Shown: positions 12,921 through 24,000 of the stretch, piece after piece | Position numbering within the stretch: position 1 is the stretch's first letter | Layout: each line of letters starts with the position of its first letter | Assembly: GCA_018881555.1 (NCBI GenBank) | Contig: JACAXG010000007.1 | Span: forward strand, 1,812,643-1,876,642 | Direction of reading: 5' to 3' | DNA from: Amblyornis subalaris | Taxonomy: Eukaryota > Chordata > Aves > Passeriformes > Ptilonorhynchidae | DNA length: 64,000 bases | Translations under genes and position numbers: made by a program | The notes under the pieces: model-generated | Databases searched by the model: none | What the model was told of the DNA's origin: nothing | Seen by the model: only the letters and a program-made list of their open reading frames with translations

Positions 12921-12947
12921 GGGAGGGGGTCGGGGCAGGGGGGAGGG
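12921..12947 (+). other. Strong G-quadruplex-forming motif
   Basis: Five G runs of 3, 5, 4, 6 and 3 bases are separated by loops of only 1, 2, 2 and 1 bases. This satisfies the standard four-run G-quadruplex pattern with very short loops, and another GGG lies nine bases upstream of the block. No CpG island or exon adjoins it. The motif is seen directly; a structural or regulatory role is inferred. Confidence 0.8.
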
Positions 12948-13589
12948 CCTAAGAACCATCATTTGGCCAATTTGTGTATTACAGGGCTGGGAGTCCTTCA
13001 GCAAGGGCAGTTCTGCTCTGAGTGCTTTAACATAGATGGTTTAATGCACTGTCATAAATTCTTATGCCTTGAACTTCAGAAGAGCCCTTGTTACCATGCA
13101 GGTAAACTAAACCCCAAGCATCCTTAGTCATAAAATGATTTTTTTCCTACCAAAAGCAAAATTTCAGGTCTGTGTGAGCACATATCCAACCTGATCCTCA
13201 GCTCTGTGAAGCCTGCTCTGCACACCTCAGCAGCACCAAGACCCTGCAGGAGGTCTCCCAGCTGAGTCTGTCTCTGACGAGGGGATGAATCCCCAGGAGG
13301 CTTTGTGCCAGCCTCTGCATCCATCCTCCTTTCTNTGTGGAAAGGTGCAGATAACAAGGGACATAGATGAAACTTCTGTGTATCCCCATAAGTCTTGGTC
13401 ATATTTTTTGTTTCTGGGGACTGGTGGTTTTTGACATAATTTAAGGCAGCCCAGCTATAGTTTGAAGGGCAATAAAGTGCTAAGCCAGCTCATAGCCTGC
13501 TCCTGTCTCTGCATCGAGATATTGATGCTGGGGGGACCAGACAATGGGGCTGGGGGAAGTGTTCTCATTCCCAGTTTCCCCAAAAGCTC

Positions 13590-13720
13590 TGTTCGATAAA
13601 GCAGCCTATCTGCCCAAAGATAGGTTATGCAAAATCGGCAAGATGTTTATCGTGTTGCAGAGTAAAGTTGCTGTTAGGAAAGCAAATGTAATTAGTGGCT
13701 CATTTTCATAAGAGGTGTTT
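13590..13720. promoter_or_regulatory. Candidate enhancer with clustered GATA motifs
   Basis: Within about 60 bp there are GATAA (13595), TATCT (13607), AGATAG (13618) and TTATCG (around 13647). Two of them form a perfect hairpin: CCTATCT at 13605-13611 and AGATAGG at 13618-13624 around a six-base loop. TAATTAG and CATTTTCATAA words follow. The layout resembles a vertebrate conserved non-coding element, but conservation is not testable from one sequence. Confidence 0.3.
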
Positions 13721-15650
13721 TACAGCACGGAGATGATGCTATATCAAAAATCTCTGAAGGTTTCACTTTTGTGCATTCCTAAAAAAGTGCACTTGTGTCT
13801 GATGAGTCCCCTTTTCAAGAGCAGATGACAAANGAGCACTTTAACAGCAAAGCTCATGCTTAAATGCTTTTTTTTTTTGGCCATAGTAGGCATTGCTCCT
13901 TCAGTCTGGGTCTCCTGCAGATGGAGGAGACTACTCACGGCCTTAGTTATNCAGGGAATAGGCATTGATCCCTCTGGAATGTTCGGTGGCAGACTGGGCA
14001 CTGCCTCTGGTTGGCACAGTGAGCTGCACTAGACCTGGTAAAGGATGAGAGGTAAAGAGGAAAAAGGAGTTAGGGTCTGCTAGAATATGGTACAATCTGC
14101 TTAATAATTTTGGTATTTGAGGCACTGTGAGGCCACAAGCCCCTTACTCTGCCAGGGTTGTGCCCAGTTTTCTGCCTTGGAGGGAATAACACATCTGCAC
14201 CAACCAGATGCTGGAGGAGAAAAACAGCGTACCAAGGAGACAATCGATTGCATCTGGGTGTAATGGGGTNAGATCTGTGGGGTCATTTCTCATTTAAACC
14301 TGCAGGAGATCGGGATAACCCAGCAATGTACCCACTAGTACATTTTTTTGGAAGAGCACCACTGCTTGTGCCATTCATCTCCTCNTCCCAGACACAACAT
14401 CAGGTGCTGTTGCAAGGCTAGGAAAGGCTGACGCAGCAGTGTGAACGTATGGCAAGGAAATAATTGTAATGCTTTAGTTGCACAAACTGAGGAAGATGGG
14501 AGAGTTCTGGTTAAACAAGATTGCCTTTTCATCTGGAATGGCACACGTAGTGTTCTGTGTAGTTTGAAACAATTTAATTGTGGCTTTTTTCACTTTGACT
14601 CAAAGCACATCCAAACTCAAATAGTAATAATAATAAAAGCGCTGAATGGAATTTAAAAGCTTATTTAACGACACNATTCCTGTCAGAGGCTCCCTGAGTC
14701 TTCCATCTTGTCCCCTGTGTATGAGTTGGAGTGCTAATATTTCTGTAACCTTGCCCCTGGTTGCTGAGCCTCNGGTGCGGCTTTTCACCGCTCGGAATTC
14801 ACTGTGGCGAGATGAATGTGCTTACACGGGATGTAAAAACCCATTAAGACCCAGCCAGGTCAGTGGGGCATTGATGCACTGCATTCAGTTCTACTTTGGA
14901 GACCCTCCAGGAGAGGTTTTGGAGTGAAGAAGTGTATATCCGGGTGAGGAGCTGCAGAGGGGCAGGGCACGGTTCTGCCTCTGGATAACGCTGCAGTTCA
15001 GCTCTGCAGAGCTCGCCGGCAGCTCCTATTTGGCCCTGCACTCCTCATCCCATCACAGTGCACATATGCAAGATGTACAGGCATGGACATGCCCTGGGAC
15101 TCTCCTAAATTTAGTCTGGCAGATATTTAAGTTGTCTTTTGCACGCTGAACTATATTTAGAAGGTGTGGCTCCAGTAGCAACTCCTTTTCCCTCTACTCC
15201 CTGCTTCTATACCTTTTGAGACATATTTATGCTTTGGTCTATACTACCTATTGCCTAAACACATGGAGATATACTGCTTTAATGGCATTTTTTAACAGCA
15301 AACTAAATCTTCAGATATGGAACCACAACTGCTGTTATAGCATAAATATATCACCGAGAAAAACTCTGGGTGTTTGCTCCATTAATCCATTGCAAAGGCC
15401 AAAAGGGCTTTGGGAAAACAGCTTTTGACTTTGAGTTACCAGTTAATGTAGCTTAGGTAAAGGTTGTTTTTGTCAGTACTTCTCCTCATGGACTAATGGC
15501 ACAAAAGGTTTCATGGCCAAAGTCCATCCCTGATCCATGCTTTCCCTGAGTGGCACAATTTACTTGACCCAGTTANGGTAGGAAGTGTTTAAGTCACTAA
15601 GTCATTCCCAGGGACAGATTCTGGTGCCTCTGGTTGCAAGTCCAGTCCTC

Positions 15651-15738
15651 TCATGGAATCACAGAATTGTTTAGGTTGGAAAAGACCTCAAAGATCATCG
15701 ACTCCAACTGTTAACCCAGCACTGCCAAGTCCACATCA
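15651..15738 (-). mobile_element. CR1 LINE 3'-end fragment
   Basis: On the plus strand the sequence reads 'tggaatcacagaattgttta', 'ggttggaaaagacctcaaag', 'atcatcgactccaactgtta' and 'acccagcactgccaagtcca', the reverse complement of the CR1 tail. The element therefore runs leftward, with its 3' end at 15651. Similarity is lost after about 15738. The copy is short, 5'-truncated and non-coding. Confidence 0.92.
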
Positions 15739-18700
15739 CACTTTTCCCTTCCCCATGGCCCAAACTGTTTCCTGTGCTTAAATGTGAAAGTACTGATGCT
15801 TCAGCAGGTTTTGAATAGAAGTATTACCATTCACAGATATATTTCGTGGCTATATTAAAACAGTGTTTTCTTTAGTTTCATTGTTTAGACTGAGTTAGAG
15901 GGCCCCCTTTATGTCTTTAACCTCCCTTAAAGGCCACCAGGCAGATTTGGCTCATATACTCTTAGAACACTCTGGTGCTCCTTATAGGATCTGTTTTTCT
16001 TAGGAAGACAGGTTACAGCCAGTGGGAAAGGCTGTGCAGGCCAGAGGGGAGCACTGGGCACGATTCTGAGGAGCCCTCCGGGAAGGACAACGCCAGGTCC
16101 CCCCCAAAATCCAGAGGAGCCTGCTCAGCCAGGCTCTCACTCTTCTTGTAAGCTTCAGGAGACTGAGCTGGGGCGGTTCTGTCTGGTGTGGAAATGCTCC
16201 TTTCCCTCTCTCTCCTCCCTGGGATTATCTCCTCAGGAATAACAAAGGGGAGGGTGCCAGCGAGCTGCTGCTCCACGGTTTGGGCACGTCACGCAGCCTC
16301 GTGCCTCAGGTTCCTGCAAAGGGTGCCAAGCCCTTGCTAATGTTCATCTCAGACCCAGTGCTGTTAGCGTGAAATAGCTGATTAAAGTTATTCCTCATTC
16401 CTTCCTCCTCCAGCATTTCGTTCCCCNAGGAGAGGAGTCTGTATTGATATATGACTCAATGGGAAAAGCGACTATTCTTTTTCCATGGATGTCTAAAAGT
16501 GTTTAGTTCATTTTCCTCCTCTCATTTTTCTTCTCCTCCAAGCTCCCAGGCTGCGTGGAGCCACACAACACATGTACCTCTTATCTGCTTCCATGGGGAT
16601 CCAGATGCCCTTTAAACAGTGGTTCNATTATTAACAGCTCACAGCAGAGGAGGGAAATTTAATACAACAAACAGATCAGGCTGGAAATCTGTGTAAAGCT
16701 GACTTGTCTTTTTTTTTCCCCCCTGCTGTCACTAGTCCATCTTCCTCCCTTCCTTTCTCTTGCTCACAGAAAGATGGCCATATGGGAGGTGCCCCTTTTG
16801 GAGGATGCTATGGAAAAGTTCAGGAGGATAAACACCAGGTAGAGATGTAATCTTAAAGCAAGCTCTTTTGAACTTGAANAAAGCCTTAGACATTTGCACA
16901 GGAGAAACAGCATCCACAGGCTCTGTCAGAGAATTTCTTGGACCTAGGAGTGCCCAGGAGTCCCAGATTGTCCTGGTCACAGTCACTCAGGCACTGCCCG
17001 GGAAACACAAATAAACCCATGGGTTGCCAGGCTGGGACACAGCAAGAAGCTCCCTTGCTTACAGCTGATGTGGGGAATGGATTGTCTGCTTTTCCCAAGC
17101 CATACATGTCCTTTCACATAGAGGAAANGTTTGCAAGGAGGAATGTGAGCAGAAAGGGCATCTGAGCTTGCTTTGAGGGAGTGGTGAGAGCATCTCCCAC
17201 CCTGTGCCAGAGTTCTCCCATCAGCACTGCAGGTGGGAATGAGGGAGGACGTTCAGGGTCTGGTCACCTTCTCAGCTCTCCCCAGCCCCACCAGCACCAG
17301 AAAATCCCTTCAGCTACCACCCCTCCTTGCTTTTGAGGAGGTGACTTTGGTGAGACAGAGGAAGTGCAGGCTTCATCCTGGCTACTGAAAAGCTGCAGCT
17401 GAGGGTGGTCCAGAGGGCAGCCTCACATGTTCCAGGCAGAGAATGAAGGATTTATTTCCTACTGTATCTAGCTCAGAATTTTCATAACTAATAAATTAAA
17501 TGAATACTTCCAAAAATGACAAAAAAAAAAAATCTCTGGCTCACAGGGCTCTGAAAAAGGATCACATAATCTTTCAAAATTTTTTTTTATAGTCGGTTAT
17601 TCAGATAGCACCCAATAAAAAATGCAAAGCTGGATTGGTTTGAGTGGTGGGAAAAGTNTTAGCTTAGAATAACATTAAACAATCAAAACACAGTAAAAGA
17701 TAAATGCCTGGAGTGCNATTACATTATGCCAAATGCAGACATGGTCATATATATCTGACACCTAGAGCAGTTTGGAATTGTATGGTCCTGTAATATTTCC
17801 CAGATAATTAACTACAGCTCTGATTTGTGCACTGCACAGCAACCTGAGCCCAGCTGCTACCCATGCACCCCTGGGTGCCAGCTGTGTGTCTGTTTTCACA
17901 AGCAATGTGCAACTGANTAATCACAGTGGTCAAGCAAAATCTGAGGCTGAAGATAGAAAAAGTCAACAGAATTCCAATTTAAGTTAGTGCTAAAGTTGTC
18001 AACTTTAAGGTCTTTTATCCTTANAAAAAAGNAGAAAGGGAAAAGAAAAGTAGATAGGACAGTTTATACCTTTCAAGTCTACTTTTTCAGGGTGCTTTCA
18101 AATTCAGAGGTAAAAAAATTCCAACCCCCACATGGATATTTCAGTTCTTCAGAGACCTAAATCCTGATACCACAAAACACATAGACCTTGGACATTAAAT
18201 GAAATTAGGGTTTCTGCATTATCTTTAGGTTCAGAACCTGGAATTCAGAAAATCCTCTGTCATCATTAAAAAAGTTGATCTGTGTAACGCTGGTTGTGTC
18301 CCTTTTCAGTGTTGTTTGCAGAGTCTTTATTGTGCAGTCTTTGCTTTGCTATGTTCAGAGAAAATTGCCTGAAGCAATGGATTGTACTTTCAGATTCTGT
18401 TATAAAATTGTTCCTCCAGTGTTAGGCGTTGTCTCAATACGCTTATATTTGTGTGCTGTATATTGAGAGATTGTACCTCTAAATATACTCAGATGTTAGT
18501 CCCCAAAGCCGATGCATTTCCCTGGAAAGTGGTTGTCATCGAGGGTGCAATTTTTGACAATGATTTCCCGAAAGTGGCTGTTTTCCTTGCAAAAGATTTA
18601 NGCAGGCTGATAACTTGTTTGACACAGGCTGTCAGAGTACCACTGAATGTTTAGTTGCTGCTGAGCTGTGCTGAGATAGACGCCGTGAGCTAGAGGTAAA

Positions 18701-18843
18701 AGCACTTTTTCCAATCATATACCTCTGTCTTCCAGGAGACAGGCAAAAAGCACAGAGTGCTCTGGAGTGGGCCAGGAGATTTTTTTTTTTTTCTGTTAAA
18801 AACATTTCTCAGGAAACATGGAGACAACACTGTCGCTTTCATG

Positions 18844-18881
18844 AGAACACCTCTTATCCTGTGGGAACACATCTTATCCTG
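18844..18881. repeat. 20-bp tandem duplication (two copies)
   Basis: GAACACCTCTTATCCTG at 18844 is followed at 18864 by GAACACATCTTATCCTG, one substitution apart, with a two-base difference in unit length at the end. This is a local duplication with no evident function. Confidence 0.8.
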
Positions 18882-21508
18882 GCATTTCCCAAAACTTTTC
18901 CATGGAGCTCCTGTTCGGGAAGTGGAGATGAATGGGAGTGAGGAGTAAGTGAGGAGCCTGCTGAGAGATGAAAGCAGTAACTACCTAGCAGAGCCACCCA
19001 GGCCTTGCTGTGCTGGCCTGTGGAAATGGAGGGTGGTGTCTCCTGCTGCTTTGTAGNCTGCGGACGTTCATCGCCCTCCGGTCGGATTTCCACGCTCCAC
19101 CTTACAAGGGTGGAACTCCGTTGGCTTCCCTTAAATTATTACTGGTGCAGATATTGTTATGGTTTTGGAGACCCTCCAAATTCAGTCTAAACCACTGAGT
19201 TTTACATGGCTGCTGCTCAAACCCATTCGTTGGCACCCATTCAGTTGAAACTTGGTCAAAGCTTGACATCAGCTTAGCATATATTTGTGCATTTTCAGAA
19301 TGATGAGTGTTGGGTGACACATCTCATCTTTTCCATTACTTCCTAATGGTGGGTGCATAACAAGCCAAATCTTCTGTGTCTAAGTCAAAATAAATTCATT
19401 ANGTCAATTTATATCTGCATTTTGTCAGAGTAGGATATTGATCTGCATGCATTTTAAGACACGGGAACATTGTGCCTATGTCCTGGGATTGTTTATTGAC
19501 CAGATACAGGTCAGGAGATGCTTAGNAAGCAGCTTTTGCCTTTTGTAATTCTGTTCCCAATGAACAAGGTTCAATTATTATTGAGTTTTACAGAAATAAT
19601 GTCAGCAAACCATATATATTTGAGACCTCTATAGGAGGACAAAAAGAGAGAAATGAGCTCTTTTTTTAAGTGTGTCCATTTAAAAAATGGAAGTGAAACA
19701 GCTGGAAAGTACCTGAGGAGTTTGCATTCTTGGTTCCTCTTTGGCTACTTGTGTCAACATCAAATAGCATACCCATCATGAAACGCACAACATAAACAAA
19801 TGCAACAGCAGATCCACATCCCTGGATATTTGGAGGATTACACCATGTTGGTCATTCAGTNTGTTGCAAATCTGCAAAGGAAATAAACCTTATTAACCTA
19901 TTATTAACCTTTTCCCTTCCCTTCTTCCTTTTTTCCCNAATCTGGCTTTAAAGATAGGTCAAGAATTTTGCAGGTGGGGTTATAAACTTAATGTGAAGCC
20001 TTAATCTAGAATATAAGGTATGGAAACATGCTTTTAATATGTNTGCGTGGAGACTGTTTTTATCAGGGGAAATATTCTTCTGCCCTGGGGTTTATGTTTG
20101 CTGCTTTGACTGAAGAAAATGAGGCTGTTAATTTCGAAAGCTTTAAATGACAGCCTAAGTTGATGAGGAAAAACTTTGTGCTGCTGCTAACCATTCTCCC
20201 ACAGAACTTAATAATACAAATAATTACAGAAATAATACAAAATGCAAGCAGGCAGCAGCATCTTTGTCAGCTGTTTTTCTGAAGCAGCCAGAAACCTTTG
20301 AAGAGAGAACAGCAGAGAGGAGAACAGGCACGCTGGGATATGGTTCTGCTCTGTACCAGCAAGGGATTTAAGAGTTGCTTTTCATCAGTTCATGCCAGCA
20401 GCTAGTTTCATCTCTAAAAGCCAAAAATTTGGGTTTCATGGATTTAACTTCTAGCTAGTTGGAGGGAGCCTTTAATAGCAGCCTTGTCCCCTTCATGGAA
20501 GCTCTGGTGCTTTGAAAAGTGTAACTTTTGCCTAATGCTGCTCTGCTTTTATGCTAAACTAAACAAACAGGATCTGTTTTAGCACTCACTTTCCTTCTGC
20601 TTAGTGGTTTGCACCCAATATTAATAAAAGTTTATCCTGTACAACTGTGTTTCCCTGGACTCACGAGGAATCACATGGCTTCTGCATGCTCTGCTTTACT
20701 ATCCAGAGATGTGGCTGGAGGGGGTTTGGACATTTTACTCAGCATATAGTAAGTTCAAANACACCATTTTTTTTCCCATGCTTAGCCAAATTTTTTTCTG
20801 TGTCAAAGCTTGGCTTGTGGCTTGGGGAGTATGTGCCTGGCATGCTGGGGAGTGCTGGGGGAAGGGGGGNGAGGACAGCTGACCAACATATGGCTTCAAA
20901 CCACGTTTTTTGCTTCCCTTATCCCCCAGAATTGCGGGAGCTGTGAGTTTAGAACACCCCTCTAGGGCTTCTTTAAATTGCATCCAGCTGCAGTGGCCTC
21001 TAATGGGAATAGTCCATCGCAGCGGTCAGCAATGTCAACACCGCTCCNGGCCACAGCTCCCAAATCCGTGGGATGGGTTGTGGCCATCCCCCGTGGCTGG
21101 GGGCATTATTATTTCTCCAAACATATTGCTGAACGTTGTGCTGTCCCCATAAAAATGTAGAGAGAGAGTCCTACGAGCACCCCATAAGAGTGAATCCTGC
21201 AAGGTGACACAAAATGACAANCTGGGCCATAACCGCAGTGCTGTGAAGGGACCTGGCTCCATAAAGGGACTCTAACAGTGTTTACAGCACACTCCAGGAT
21301 GTGTTCCTAATGGGATTAAGGTCACCCAAGTGACATGGGTATGACAGAAAGCGACAAGGAAATCTGTGGGGTGGTGTGTCAATGGCAGTGGAATAACATG
21401 GGGATTATGCAATTATTTTCGAGAGCACGTTAACAATCAGGGAGCAGTCACGCATTAAACCACTTATAGGCCGGAAATAACAGCTTCTTAACCTACTGTA
21501 AACATTGA

Positions 21509-21524
21509 TTTTTTTTTTTTTTTT
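21509..21524. repeat. Poly-T tract (T16)
   Basis: An uninterrupted run of sixteen T. No retrocopy body is recognisable on the minus strand next to it. Confidence 0.9.
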
Positions 21525-23701
21525 CTAAACTGTTGTAAAACATGAACAGTAACATGCACATTACGTGATCACTCAGGGAAGACATAATAAATGCTGATCT
21601 AAACTGAAACGGAGCAAATTGGACAGGCTTGGGCTCTGGAAGCGCCACCATCTAAATCCAGCACAGGGCTTGAACTAAAGATGTTACAGTGTGAAAGGTC
21701 AAAATCATCCAGCAGCTTCTCAAAAGACATGTTCTTCAGGGAATATGAATTCTCCTCTGGAATCTTTTTCCCCTCAGTCCCTTCCTCTTCCAAATCCTGG
21801 GAATCTTAAGAAATGCACAAACCAGATGACCTAAGTAGAAAGATGAATAAAGCTATTATAAAGAGATGAGTGTCTGCAGATNGGGAACAGCCATCCTTTT
21901 TGTTGCTTCCCTCTCACTGTAAAGCCTAGGAATGAAATCCCGATCCCATTAGTGTCAGAGTGAATGTAGCCAAAGAAATGATGGGTCAAGATATTCACCA
22001 CTGTCTTCTGCGTACCAAAACTTGAGAATCTCACTTGACAAACCCAAATAGGTCTTTTTGTTTTCGTTATTCCTGAGTTTGCAGAGGTTCCCATGGCTTA
22101 CACATTTTTCTTCGCTGCCCACATTTTTGAAGGAATCTGTTCACAACAGACCCTGGGCCTGCTGGTGTGAAGGGTCAAGTCCCTTTTCCCTTAATCCAGT
22201 AGGGCTCTGCTGAAATAGAGCATCACAGGGTTTTGATAGCAGTGGAAAAAGAGACAGAGAAATGATCAGCACATTGGGAAGAAAATCTGATAAGCAGCAT
22301 CTGGGAATTGCATGTCCCACCACCCCAAAGAGCTTCCTATCCATGCTCTGCCTGATTTGGACTTCAAATTGGGCTTCCTGTATCTTTAGGTACATCCCTG
22401 CATTAATTACCAGGGAACTTCCTTACTGACTTTCCAGCTCTTCTTCTGCCACTGTCATTTTTTTCACAGGATGCTTCTGGAAGTAAAACAAAACAAAATG
22501 TGAAATTAAGAAAATTTAAAAAAACCAAAAAAAATACCATGTTTCTTGCCCAATACTCGAGGATAAAGAACACGCAGCTGTTGGGAAGTAGATGAATACA
22601 TGAATTTTCTTTGATCTGCATGTTTCTGTGCCCTTTCTGTGTTTGTGCTTCTTCAGCAAAAGGGGTTGGAAAAATTGCAAATGTTGGATTTAGGTTGTTT
22701 GGTTTTTTGGTTGGTTTTGGGTGGTTTTTTTATTATTTACACTGCAAACACAACATGAAAGCATTTAGTTTGAGACTGCAGTCATCCCAGGAATGCCAAA
22801 TTCAGCTTGGTTCACCCAAATTGTAGGCTTTAAGCCTGATGGGTGAGACCAGCTGAGGTTTGAATCCCCAATGTATTCTTCAATGACCAACTGAAGTGAG
22901 AGTGACCTTCAGCCCTGCTTTTTGAAATTGCTTATGATTTTAAACACTCATTAAGAAGTAGTGCGAAGTTCTGCTTTTGCTGAAGAGCCTCGTTTTGTGG
23001 AGTTTTTCATAAAATGAAATGGAATGAAACAATGGTGTCAGAAGAGTCAGATGTAGCCTGATTAAAGNTTACTTATGTTGCTTTCTTTCCTTACCTTGGT
23101 TTCTAACTTACCTTGTTTTAAACTTTGTTCTAAACAATGCCCAGCTTTGTGATGCCTTGATTTCTCTATCCCTCCCAACAGTGTTTCAGGAAGTNTGCCC
23201 AGCCCTTCCACTTCTCCTTTGAGAGGGTCTAGCCCCACGCTCAGCGCCATCACACCCTCAGTTTTTGTCTGTGCCTGCCAAATCTTCCCATCTTTTGAAA
23301 TACCNTCTTGTGAAAAGGCAAAGACCTGCCAAATTTATGGAGAATCCGGTCTTCCAGCTAAAGTTAAAGAGCTGAGGAGGAGTCTCCCAAAACAGAGCTC
23401 AGGCTGGGGCTTGCAGATGTTTGTGTTCTCACCCAGCTGGGTGATTTCATCACTGGAATACAGAAGAGTGGGAAGTCACAGGGGTGCTCCAGGTGAAAGA
23501 ACTGAGGCAGGCTGGTAGATGAGTGTGGTCACCAAAGGGAGTTGAGGGAGATGTGCAGTCTGTCCACGCTGACACAACATTCCTGTTTAAAACCCAGAGT
23601 AAAGCTACTTTTGAGGATAAAGGGACAAAGGTGGAGACCAAGGATGAGACTCAGGACCTCTGTAGTGGGCGTGAAGGGCACAGTGGGTGGAGGGACTGCT
23701 C

Positions 23702-24000
23702 ACANGGGTGTGTAGTGATAGGACAAGGGGTAGTGGCTATAAAGTGAAAGAGGGTAGAGTCACATTAGATATTAAGGNGAAAATCTTTCCTGTGAGGGTG
23801 GTGAGGCCCTGCCACAGGTTGCCAAGAAAAACTGTGGATGCCCCATCCCTGGATGTGTTCCAGGCCAGGCTGGATGGGGCTTGGAGCAGCCTGGTCTAGT
23901 GGAAGGTGTCCCTTCCATGGAANGGGGATTGGAATGAGATGGTCTTCAAGGTCCCTTCCAACCCAAACCATTCTGTGATTCTGTGAGTCTGTTCTATGAT
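23702..24000 (+). mobile_element. CR1 LINE 3' fragment, longest copy in the window
   Basis: About 300 bp follow the avian CR1 3' region on the plus strand. 'aggacaaggggtagtggcta' and 'agattagatattaagg'-like wording come first, then 'gagggtggtgaggccctg', 'cacaggttgcc', 'ctgtggatgccccatccctg', 'ggatggggcttggagcagcc', 'tggtctagtggaaggtgtcc' and 'aaggtcccttccaaccc'. It ends in ATTCTGTGATT / TTCTATGAT repeats. The upstream part is the end of the CR1 ORF2 region, but it contains stops and N and cannot code. It probably derives from a CR1 subfamily active during early bird evolution. 5' truncation is typical. Confidence 0.94.

Larger units (their letters stand above)
11547..15650. other. Mixed unique sequence with simple-repeat cluster, no gene seen
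   Basis: Apart from the features listed separately inside it (CpG patch, simple repeats, G-rich motif, GATA cluster), this stretch shows only short open frames, the longest 107 codons at 12804-13127. That frame spans the G-rich motif and has no recognisable domain. The sequence at about 14870-14930 (a possible 'gcattcagttct' word) faintly recalls internal CR1 wording, but not enough to call. Confidence 0.65.
15741..23701. other. Unique non-coding sequence, no gene seen
   Basis: There are no credible exons. A GC-richer patch at 16000-16330 carries an 87-codon minus-strand frame without an ATG (see the rejected list). G-rich sequence at about 20845-20875 has GGGG, GGGGG and GGGGGG runs close together but includes an N. 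Homopolymers occur at 17521-17532 (A), 18780-18792 (T) and 21509-21524 (T). A small tandem duplication at 18844-18881 is listed separately. 22690-22740 is a GGTTT/GGTTTT-rich low-complexity stretch of a kind frequent in bird DNA. Confidence 0.7.

Noticed and set aside
14860..14935. Possible internal CR1 fragment, and a 15-base match of TTTGGAGACCCTCCA with 19166-19181
   Set aside because: The CR1-like wording is too short to support. The shared word is brief and flanking bases do not align, so neither a repeat family nor a duplication can be claimed.
16013..16276. 87-codon minus-strand frame with a proline/serine/glutamate-rich protein-like sequence and a weak splice-acceptor word upstream
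   Set aside because: It has no ATG. The acceptor-like TTTGCAG is about 35 bases upstream, but the frame is closed by a stop between them. GC-rich chance frame.
20845..20875. Second possible G-quadruplex (GGGG, GGGGG, GGGGGG)
   Set aside because: Only three close G runs. The fourth is about 20 bases upstream, and an N interrupts the end.
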